DNA from: Ichthyophis bannanicus | Lineage: Eukaryota > Chordata > Amphibia > Gymnophiona > Ichthyophiidae | Reading direction: 5' to 3' | NCBI GenBank assembly: GCA_033557465.1 | Contig: CM066031.1 | Location: forward strand, 1,231,545,312 to 1,231,609,311 | DNA: 64,000 bases | Shown here: positions 56,086 to 64,000 of the stretch, one piece after another | Position numbering within the stretch: position 1 is the stretch's first letter | Layout of the letters: the number at the start of each line of letters is the position of its first letter | Notes under the pieces: model-generated | Databases searched by the model: none | Told to the model about the DNA's origin: nothing | The model's input: only the letters and a program-made list of their open reading frames with translations | Translations under genes and position numbers: made by a program

Positions 56086-57936
56086 CATGGAAAAGCCAGT
56101 CAGCGGTTTCAAAAAATGTACCAAGTGTACCAGTACCATCTTGGCCACTGATAAACATGACAGGTGTCTAAAATGGGCCTCAAGTTTCTTCAAAGTCCAA
56201 ACACAAAAGTAAGTCAAAGTCTCTGGCCATTCCCAAATCCTTGGCATCAGCATCAAAGAGCAATACCGAGGCCAGAGAGAAGTCCCAGCATAAGCATCGC
56301 GAATCCCCTAGAGATGCTTCCGATGCAGACCGGCTAGCCAAACAGCCTTGGTGGGAGAATCTGCCCTCCAAAGCACAAGTAGGGCTCCAGGATGCTCCCG
56401 AGGCATCAACCTCCGGAGAGCTACTGGTTCCATGTTCTGGGACGGTGGCTCAGAGCTCCATAGGTGATTCCACCCAGACATTGGCCATATCCCTAGACCA
56501 GTGCATGCTGGCTCTTGAGAGGAGTTTGGCAGCACTCCTCACAGCCTTGGTACCAATAACATTGGGAGATTCAGGAGTGCAGGCTTCAGCACTGGGCCTA
56601 CATCCAGGCATATTGGGCCCGATGCCAGTCCTCGAACTGGCATCATTGGAACCCTTGAGGTTGATATCTTCATTGGAACCAATCAATACCCTTGGTATCC
56701 AGCAGACTCAGACCACCAAGGCTCTTGTTTTCGATACTTCTGAGTATCGGTATTGGCATCGACCTTCGACGTCCATGAAGCATCAAGGTCAAACCCAAGA
56801 TCATCGATACTTTGATTTCTTACCGGATTCTGATTCCAGTTCTTTAGAATCTGACGGGGGGGGGGGGGGTGTCCCTCGATTCCCAGGAACTTCCAGATAT
56901 CCCTTCAAATCCTTTGCCACTGCCAGGAACAGCTTCGGTCCTCATCAGAAGATATGTCCTTTCAGGACTTCATATGTGACATGGCAGCAGGGCCCTCCAT
57001 CACAGTAGCTTCAGAAAAGGAACTGAGGGCAGAGGAAGTGGAGATACTCCAATACCCTCCCACACCCAAGGAAGTGGCTACATTACTGGTGCATCATATT
57101 CTGCAGGATCTTATGCTGTGTATGTGGGAGACCCTGCTCATAGTTCCATTTGTCATCAAGAGACTCGATACCATGTACCGAGTACCAGATTGCCCAGGTT
57201 TCGAAAAACCTCAGTTCCCCCACCATTCAATGGTGGTGGAATCAGCAATGCACTGAATAAAGAGCCCTAAGAACCATTCATCCATGCCACCTGGCAGAGC
57301 CTCAAGAACACTCAATGCCTTTGGGCATCGATGCTTCCAAGCATGCATGTTGGCCTCCAGAATTGACCCTTATATATGCTGTACATGGGCATGTTTCTGA
57401 AAGATGTCACCAGGGATTTGGAAACTTTCATCCCCCTGCTTTCTGAGGATAAGAGGAGTGCATTCCAGACACTCATCAAGAAGGGCCAAAATACTTCTAA
57501 GTTTCTTACCAGGATCTCTTTTGATATCTTTTAATGAACAAGCAGAGCTTCAGCAGTCTCCGCTGGGGCTCGCAGAATGGCCTGGTTACAGGCATCAGAT
57601 CTTGAGCTATGGGTCCAGGATAAACTGGCCAGTATCCGATGTACTGGGGAAAATCTTTTTTGGCAAAGATTGGAGGGAAAAAACAGGGGAGATTTAAACA
57701 GATGATCTCACCCTAAAACACCTTTCCAGGAAAATAGCTGACCCATCGAAGAGGAAGGTTCTTCCCAAGAAATCTTTCTATTCTAAAAAGAGGAGATATT
57801 ATCCTTCTTACCTGCCTTCTGTTGCCTATCAACCTCATCAACTCAGCAGAGGCAGCAGGGTACTTGCCAACCCAAGAAGCCCAAGACTCATAAGCCTCAA
57901 CCATCTACAAATCTACAACCTTCACCTGGTTTTTGA
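56086..57936 (+). pseudogene. DIRS copy F gag
   Basis: ATG 56086 opens the finger SGFKKCTKCTSTILATDKHD, but after RCLKW a deletion removes the second half. The linker frame 56241-57008 contains SSKAQVGLQDAPEASTSGEL and a 14-G run at 56856-56869. Later blocks are CPGFEKPQFPHHSMVVESAM, LNAFGHRCFQ and ARRMAWLQASDLELWVQDKL across several shifts. The P/Q/K-rich tail ends SPGF with GGT TTT TGA at 57928-57936. Confidence 0.78.
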
Positions 57937-58924
57937 CTCCTTCCTAGAGAGCATTGCCAATTTGCCAGTGGAGGGCCCCCAGCCCCTCCACATAGCAGGC
58001 AGACTTTTTCACTATGCTCACATGTGGCACCTCATAATATCAGAGCCATGGACACTCCAGATTGTCCAAAGCCGTTATCAGCTTCACTCTAAAACCTTAC
58101 CCCACACCAACTTCACAGGGGGACCTCTTGAAAGCACTCTCTGAAAAGAAGAGATGACTACCCTGTTGTCCCAAGGCGCCATAGAAAGATTTCCTCCTCC
58201 TTAAGAAAGGATGGGTTTCTACTATCCATATTTTCTTATTCCATAGAAAACAGGAGGATTCAGACCCATCTTGGATCTCAGAGCCCTAAACAGGTTCATG
58301 GTCTGAGAAAAATTCAAAATGTTTTCCCTAGGAACTCTTCTACCATACATCCGGAGACATGATTGGCTATGTTCTCTAAACCTAAAAGAGGTGTACACAC
58401 ATTTACTGATCCATCTCTTGCAAGGACAGTATCTGTGTTTCATGTTTCAAGGAAATCATTATCAATATTGAGTTCTCCCCTTTGGTCTAGCCCAGTGGTT
58501 CTCAACCTTTTTTGTACCGTGACCCCTTTTACCATTGGTCAACTTGTGGTGACCCCCAATGATAAAATCAAATGCGTCTCTCTTCCTTTACCGTTAACGC
58601 ATTGTCGCTGTAATCATTTGTTGAATTATTAATATATTATAGGCCTTTGCAATATGTTTTTATTTATAAAATTTACTTATTTAAACCACAATAATTAATC
58701 ACAACAAGTAACAATATTTGATTTCAAAATTACGATGATTTTGTAGTCAAATCACTAATATGAAATAAAATTATTTTTTCTACCTTTGTTGTCTGACCAA
58801 TTTATTCTCTGATCATGCTGGTCCCGATCTGAGGCTTCTGCTTTCCTGTCTTCTCTTAGCTCTCTTTCTGTGGTCTATGGTCCATCTGCCATTTCTTATC
58901 TCTTTCGTTTTCTTCACTTCTTTC

Positions 58925-59715
58925 CATCAGCCTATTTCCAGTCCCAGTAACCCTCCCCAGTATCAGCCCCTTTCCAGTCCTCACTCTCAGTACCTTCCAA
59001 TGTCAACTTGCATTCCCATGACTGGCACTGGTGTCCATTCCCTTCCAGTCCCCCTCCTTCCCCACTGACCAGTCCCTTCTAGTACAAATACCATGACAGC
59101 CCCTCTCAGATCCACTCCCTTCCAGTTCCATTCTCCCATCCCCTCGTATCAGCTCATTTGTAGCCTTAGCCCCCAATTTTCTTCCAGGGCCAGCAGCTCT
59201 ATCCTCCCCTCCCCACAATCAGCCCATTCCCAGTTGAAGCCCCCCAATCAGCTCGCTTCCAGTGCTAGTCCCCCCTCAACCCCATTACCAGTGCTAGCCT
59301 CCCCTAATCAGCCCAATACCAGTCCTACCCCCATCAGCTCATTACCAGTCCTAGCCTCCCCTAATCAGCTCATTTCCAGTGCTAGTCCCTCCTCAACCCC
59401 ATTACCAGCGCTAGCCTCCCCTAATCAGCTCATTTCCAGTGCTAGTCCCTCCTCAACCCCATTACCAGTGCTAGACTCCCCTAATCAGCCCATTACCAGT
59501 CCTACCCCTCCATCAGCCCATTACCAGTCCTAGCCTCCTCTAATCAGCCCATTTCCAGTCCTAATCTCCCCGATCAGCTCATTTCCAATGCTAGCCCCCC
59601 ATCAGTCCATTACCAGTCCCAACCCCCTCTTGATCAGTCCATTCCCAGTCCTAGCCTTCCCTAATAAACCCATTACCAGTCCTAGCCCCCCCCCCATCTG
59701 CCCATTATAATTCTA
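58925..59715 (-). repeat. Minisatellite II copy inside the hAT element (reverse orientation)
   Basis: Units such as CATTACCAGTCCTAGCC plus TCCCCTAATCAGCC are the reverse complement of the GGCTGATGGGG and CTAGGACTGGTAATG units at 47393-48340. Two neighbouring units at 59340-59470 are nearly identical, showing recent local duplication. Open frames through it are repeat artefacts. Confidence 0.85.
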
Positions 59716-59787
59716 ACCTCCACTGTCTCTCCCCTCTGTCCAGCATTTATCCCCGTCTGTCCAGTATGTCCCCCTGTCTCTTCCCTT

Positions 59788-60165
59788 TGTCCATGTCAGG
59801 CCCCCCTCCCTCCCTCCATGTCAGCCCCCCTCTGTCCATGTCAGCCCCCCTCCCTCCATCCATCCATGTCAGCCCCCTCCCTCCATGTCAGCCCCCTGTC
59901 TATGTCAGCCCCCCTCCCTCCCTCCATCCATCCATCCCTCCATGTCAGTCCCCCCTCTGTCCATGTGAGCCCTTCCTCCCTCCCTCCATCCATCCATCCA
60001 TCCATCCATGTCAGCTCCCCTTCCATCCCTCCATGTCAGCCATCTTTTCCCTCCCTCCATCCATCCATGTCAGCCCCCCTCTCCATGTCAGCTCCCCTGT
60101 CCATGTCAACCCCCTCCCTCCCTCCATCCATCCATCCATATCAGCCCCCTCCCCCTTGTGAGCCC
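59788..60165 (+). repeat. Minisatellite III (CCATGTCAGCCCCCCTCCCT type)
   Basis: Tandem CCATGTCAGCCCCC units alternate with (CCAT)n and (CCCT)n tracts of variable length. It follows minisatellite II within the same hAT element. It is strongly strand-asymmetric (C-rich on plus). Confidence 0.9.
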
Positions 60166-60212
60166 CGTTGCAGGTTCCTTGCTCCCCTCTCCCCATGTCT
60201 GTCTCCTTCTAG

Positions 60213-60582
60213 CGCACAAGTTGCTGCCACTGCCGAGTCTGCTTCTCGGCAGCAGCAAACTCACCCCCTCCCTTCTAATGCAGCCGCAGCTCCTTGCCTC
60301 TTAAGTAACCGCGGCTGTGCCTGTAAAACCATTGCGGAGCCTTTCTGTCTCTAAACGGGCTCCGTGCAGCATTGTCCCGCCTCCAAAGGAAGTTGTTTAC
60401 CACTTCCTTTGGAGGCGGGACAATGCTGCACGGAGCCCGTCGAGAGACAGGAAGGCTACGCAGTGGTTTTACAGGCACAGACGCTGTTCCCTAAGAGGCA
60501 GGGAGCCGCGGCTGCATTAGAAGGAAGGGGGTGAGTTTGCCACTGCCGAGAAGCAGACTCGGCAGCGGCAGCAACTTGTGCA
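60213..60582. repeat. Long palindrome, arms ~180 bp, 8-bp loop
   Basis: The centre is CCTCCAAAGGAAGT, loop TGTTTACC (60394-60401), ACTTCCTTTGGAGG. The arms extend to GCACAAGTTGCTGCC on the left and GGCAGCAACTTGTGC on the right with small differences. The two arms encode mirror-image short frames (60478-60275 minus, 60317-60520 plus), which simply reflects the symmetry. Confidence 0.93.
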
Positions 60583-60767
60583 CTTTTTTTTTTTTAGGCG
60601 GAGTGAGGCAACCCCCGCTAAATCCTGTGGCGATCCCCATGGGGGTCGCAACCCACAAGTTGAGAACCGCTGGTCTAGCCTCTGCCCCAAGGGTCTTCAC
60701 AAAATGCATGGCAGTTGTCACTTCCTACCTATGCACCTTGGAGGAATTTGTCTTTCATTATCTAGAT

Positions 60768-60959
60768 CAGGGGTGGGCAATTCCGGTCCTGGAGGGCCAC
60801 AAACCAGTCAGGTTTTCATGATGTCCCTAATGAATATTCATGGACTTATTTCCATACAATGGAAGGCAGTGGATGCAGATAGATCTCATGAATATTCATT
60901 AGGGACATCATGAAAACCTGTGGTTTGTGGCCCTCCAGGACTGGAATTGCCCACCCCTG
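60768..60959. mobile_element. Palindromic hAT-type MITE, 192 bp
   Basis: CAGGGGTGGGCAATTCCGGT on the left pairs with CTGGAATTGCCCACCCCTG on the right. The pairing continues inward (GGTTTTCATGATGTCCCTAA and its complement, ATGAATATTCAT). Flanks ATCTAGAT (60760-60767) and ACTTAGAT (60960-60967) are an 8-bp duplication with two differences. It splits the YLDD region of copy F. Confidence 0.88.
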
Positions 60960-62024
60960 ACTTAGATGATTGGCTGATCAGGGGAGACTCCCATCAAGAA
61001 GTAAGACTCTCCTGTCATTACACCATCATGGTGCTCCAATACCTGGGCTTTGTCACTCGTAAACTTCCCAAAGTCTCACCTCACTCCAACCCAACAACTG
61101 TAGTTCATCAGAGCACTCTTAGACACTCAACAGGCCCGAGCTTTCCTCCCACAGGATTGTTGTGCTCCTCGACTGATCAAGTGTCTTCAGTGGTGGTGTT
61201 CCACCCAAAACCTTCTCGTTGGGTCACATTTTCAAATACCTCCACCTCAATGTACCCTGACGACAGATGCTTCCAGGCTGGGTTGGGGGGGGGGGGTGCA
61301 TCTGAATAACCGGACCACACAGGGGCTGTGGACACCACAGGAATCTGCCCTGTTGATCAATCTGCTAGAACTATGGGCACTAACAAATGCTCTTTGGGTT
61401 TTTCATCCTCAACTTTCAGGGCAGCCTGTTTTGCTCAGGATGGACAACCAAGTTGTCATGTTCTACATGAACAAACAGTGAGGAAAGGGTCCTGTCCCCT
61501 CTGGGAAGAAGTGATTTGCCTATAGTCCTTTGCCTTCTCTCACCACATTCACGTCAGAGCGGTGTACATCCCAGGCAAACTCAGTCCTAGCAGACAGGCT
61601 AAGCCGTATCTTTCATCAACATGAATGGACTTTGAATCAGGAGATGGCTGCTTGGATCTTCCAAACGTGGGGAACCCCACTCATAGATCTTTTTGCCACA
61701 ACTCAAAACACACAGCTTCAGCTCTTCTTCTCCCGGGTTCCATTGCTGCACAAACAAGCCCTGGACTCCTTCCTTCTCCACTGGGGACAGAGTCTCCTGT
61801 ATGCTCTTCCTCCCATCCCCTGGATACCCCAAGACACTATTCAAGCTACAGGCTTACAGGGGCTTGATGATTCTCCAAGCCACCTTCTGGCCCAGTCAAT
61901 AGTGGTTTCCTCTTCTTCTTTGCCTTGCGCAGACTCAGCCATTCAACCTGGGATGTGCACCCAACTTCCTCTCTCAGGACCATGGGATGCTCCTCCATCC
62001 CAATCTTCACTCCCTATTCCTGAC

Positions 62025-62916
62025 AGCATGGCTGTTGAAGGGCTAGTGCTCGCTGACCTCGTCCTACCACAGGTGGTCAAGGATGTCCTTGCCTCTCGTA
62101 AGGATTGCACCATGTGATTTTATTCCTTCAAATGGCATAGGTTTGCCCTCTGGTGCTTCCCAAAGGACACTGATCCCCTTTTTTGGCCCAGTGAAGTCAC
62201 TTCTACAATATCTCCTCCATTTATCCTTAAAGGTCTTAAAACAAACTCAGTGAGAGTTTACCTTAGTGCCATTGCAGCCTCTCATTTATCAGTGCATTGA
62301 CAGCCAATCACCTCACACCGCCTAGTAGCATGCTTCATGCGCGGTCTTCTGCTGTCCAAGCCACCCATGAAGCCACCTCTGGTGGGCTGGGATCTGAATT
62401 TGCTTCTAGCGCAATGTCTGAAACCACCTTTCAAACGTTTAGCCACCACTTCTCTGAAGGTACTGTCTTGGAAGATCATCTTCCTTATCCCCATCACTTC
62501 AGCTCACCGCATCAATGAGCTGCAAGCTCTATTGGTGGATACCCCTATATTCTGTTTCACCATGGCAAGGTGGTTCTCTTTACCATCCACACTTCCTCCC
62601 GAAGGTGGTTTCCTCTTTCCATCTAAACCAGTCAGTAATCCTTCCGATTTTCTTCCCTAGACCACATGCGTCTCAGACTGAAGCAGCGCTACACACTTTA
62701 GACTGCAGGTGAGCACTGCCCTACTATTTGGATAGAACTAAATATCACAGAAGACTGTCTCAATTATTCATTTCCTAGTCATTTGGGTATACCGGTGACG
62801 AAACGTACTCTATCTAGATGGATAGCAGATTGCATTTCTTTTGCTTAAGCACAAGCAGTACTGTTTTTGGAGGGTCATGTCACTGCTCATAATATGCGGA
62901 CTATGGCAACCTCCAT
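62025..62916 (+). pseudogene. DIRS copy F tyrosine recombinase, 3' end displaced by RTE
   Basis: It starts SMAVEGLVLADLVLPQVVKD overlapping the pol end. Blocks include MRGLLLSKPPMKPPLVGWDL, IFLIPITSAHRINELQALLV (first Arg replaced by His) and FFPRPHASQTEAALHTLDCR. The HxxR box is TAHNMRTMATSM at about 62884-62916. The Tyr-containing end is not visible because the RTE begins here. Confidence 0.82.
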
Positions 62917-64000
62917 GTTGTTGTTGTTGTTAAGTGCCGTTGAGTCGGAGTCGACTCATGGCGACCCTCTGGATAGCTATCCTAAATTGTGTTCGGTCTT
63001 CAGTCAGGTGGCTTATTGTTGACAGACTGGTACCCGTAGCTGCTGTTATTGTATCGATCAATCTCATTGCTGGCCTTCCTCTTTTGCGTTGACCTTCTAT
63101 CTTGCCAAGCATGATGTCTTTCTCTAATGATCTCTCTCTCCGCATGATGTGTCCAAAGTATGAAAGTTGAAGTCTTGTCATCTGAGCTTCTAAAGAAAGC
63201 TTAGGTTTGATCTCCTCTAGTACAGACTGGTTTGTTCTTCGGGCAGTCCATGGTATACACAGTATTCGCCACCAGCACCATAATTCAAAGGCATCAATTT
63301 TCTTCCTGTCTATCTTTTTCACTGTCCAGCTTTCACATCCATATGATGTTATTGAAAATACCATGGCTTGAACAAGTCAAATCTTTGTATGGAGAGAGAC
63401 ATCTCTGCTCTTGAGAATCTTATCTAGGTCTTTCATAGGCATTCTGCCAAGAGCAATGCGTCGTCTGATTTCTTGACTGCTTGTTGCTTCTTTATTGATA
63501 GTTGATCCAAGTAGGTTAAAGTTATTCACGATTTCAATTTCTTCTCCTTCGACGATGAACCTGTTGATTATGCCAGTTGTCATGATCTTTGTCTTCTTTA
63601 CATTAAGGTGCAGGCCCATTTTGAGACTATGTTCTTTGATTGTGAGAAGCAAATGTTTCAGATCATCTTCACTTTCTGCCAGTAATGTGGTATCATCAGC
63701 ATAGCGAAGGTTGTTGATGAGTCTTCCACCAATCTTCACACCTCTGTTGTCTTCATACAATCCTGCTTCTCTGATGATTTGTTCTGCATATAAATTAAAC
63801 AGGTAGGGGGAAAGTATGCAGCCTTGTCTTACACCTTTGCTTATTTTAAACCATTCTGTTTCTCCTTGTTCTGTTCGAACTGCTGCTTCTTGATCAATGT
63901 ACAGATTGTGCAAGAGAACGATCAGGTGTTCTGGTATATCCATGCTTTTTAATGTGGCCCAGAGTTTCTCATGGTTTACACAGTCAAAAGCTTTGCTATA
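62917..64000 (-). mobile_element. RTE/BovB-like LINE, 3' part, antisense
   Basis: The 3' end on the minus strand is ATGAGTCGACTCCGACTCAA then CGGCACTTAA and (CAA)n at 62932-62918. This is the characteristic end and short tandem tail of RTE/BovB elements. The coding frame runs off the window edge. It inserted into the recombinase of DIRS copy F. Confidence 0.9.
62930..64000 (-). pseudogene. RTE/BovB-like ORF2, reverse transcriptase to C-terminus, one stop
   Basis: The frame is already open at the edge (SKAFDCVNHEKLWATLKSMD), continuing VRQGCILSPYLFNLYAEQII and the catalytic YADD in INNLRYADDTTLLAESEDDL. Then come NVKKTKIMTTG and LGRMPMKDLDKILKSRDVSL. An in-frame TGA at 63379-63377 replaces an Arg codon (TKI-stop-LVQAMVF). 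The C-terminal region is SYGCESWTVKKIDRKKIDAF, WTARRTNQSVLEEIKP, LSYFGHIMRRERSLEKDIML and MSRLRLNGT, with the stop (62932-62930) fused to the CAA tail. One lesion only, so it is young. Confidence 0.9.

Larger units (their letters stand above)
58493..60672. mobile_element. hAT-type non-autonomous element, 2180 bp
   Basis: It begins CAGTGGTTCTCAACCTTTTT and ends CAAGTTGAGAACCGCTG, inverted ends of the hAT type. The perfect 8-bp duplication GTCTAGCC lies at 58485-58492 and 60673-60680. It contains an AT-rich left part, two minisatellites and a long palindrome. No transposase frame is seen. It interrupts DIRS copy F pol. Confidence 0.9.
57900..62040 (+). pseudogene. DIRS copy F pol, interrupted twice
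   Basis: The frame starts HLVFDSFLESIANLPVEGPQ, then GFYYPYFLIP and GGFRPILDLRALNRF. The hAT entered between LPFGLA and SAPRVFTKCM. The palindromic MITE entered inside the YLDDWLI codons (left part at 60761, right part from 60960). RNase H begins LTTDASRLGW, but the GWG motif is blown up by 12 G residues (61285-61296). It continues with LLINLLELWALTNALWVF, VLLRMDNQVVMFYMNKQ and FQTWGTPLIDLFATTQNTQL. Shifts are frequent. Confidence 0.8.
55680..62916 (+). mobile_element. DIRS copy F, broken by a hAT, a MITE and an RTE
   Basis: The left terminal repeat starts at about 55680 (GTCTACAGAAACAAGTAGGA, then ATCTTCACATATGGATGAAC). Gag, pol and recombinase follow. Insertions are a hAT (58493-60672) and a MITE (60768-60959), both in RT, and an RTE/BovB-like LINE from 62917, after which copy F is not seen again. 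It is the closest relative of copy C. Confidence 0.88.

Noticed and set aside
59093..60354. Plus-strand ORFs of up to 178 codons, Pro/Ser-rich
   Set aside because: They are readings of minisatellites II and III within a hAT element; periodic sequence without stop codons, not genes.
60275..60520. Two nearly identical 67-residue ORFs on opposite strands
   Set aside because: They are mirror images produced by the palindrome, so their similarity is not evidence of coding.

Overview
This window looks like vertebrate nuclear DNA, and amphibian (for example caecilian) is my best guess. It carries several DIRS-type tyrosine-recombinase retrotransposons, L1, L2-like, RTE/BovB-like and CR1-like LINEs, a Penelope remnant, tRNA-derived SINE DNA, hAT and PIF/Harbinger DNA elements, and GT-AG style splice signals. 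The organism is inferred from this repeat mix, not from a host gene. I see no rRNA, CRISPR array or bacterial-style gene. Almost all coding sequence is mobile-element coding sequence, mostly decayed.

Layout. 1-5043 is the 3' two thirds of a young L1-type LINE (+). After an L2-like LINE tail comes DIRS copy A (5513-8011), cut by another L2-like fragment. 8683-10662 is a complete insertion of an L1 derivative that encodes only ORF1 (minus), carrying a 346-bp hAT MITE. 10663-16223 is mostly unassigned, with a second hAT MITE and an L2-like LINE. DIRS copy B occupies 16224-23072 with an L2-like LINE nested in it. A much older DIRS/Ngaro-like pol lies at about 24180-25615. 25876-30213 is one 4.3-kb element with Harbinger-type ends that holds four tRNA-like domains. 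30217-34094 holds the only candidate host exon (31647-31842) plus small MITE, CR1 and Penelope pieces. DIRS copy C (34470-40163) sits inside one minisatellite and DIRS copy D (41405-47392, the best preserved) inside another. After unassigned DNA come the internally deleted copy E (52355-55295) and copy F (55680 to 62916). Copy F is broken by a 2.2-kb hAT element, a palindromic MITE and, at the window end, an RTE/BovB-like LINE.

How the parts work together. Each DIRS copy encodes, in order, a Gag-like protein beginning with a Cys/His finger, a Pol with reverse transcriptase and RNase H, and a tyrosine recombinase. Inverted terminal repeats and an internal complementary region (ICR) would template a circular intermediate that the recombinase integrates. 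Copies C and D show integration without target duplication. In all six copies the gag frame ends at a Phe/Leu-UGA pair (TTT TGA or CTT TGA), with pol resuming in the +1 frame. This is the most interesting unexplained signal: a candidate programmed +1 frameshift resembling that of bacterial release factor 2. Other notable items are the ORF1-only L1, the Harbinger-bounded element with Pol III-like boxes, and a hAT element containing minisatellites and a roughly 370-bp palindrome.
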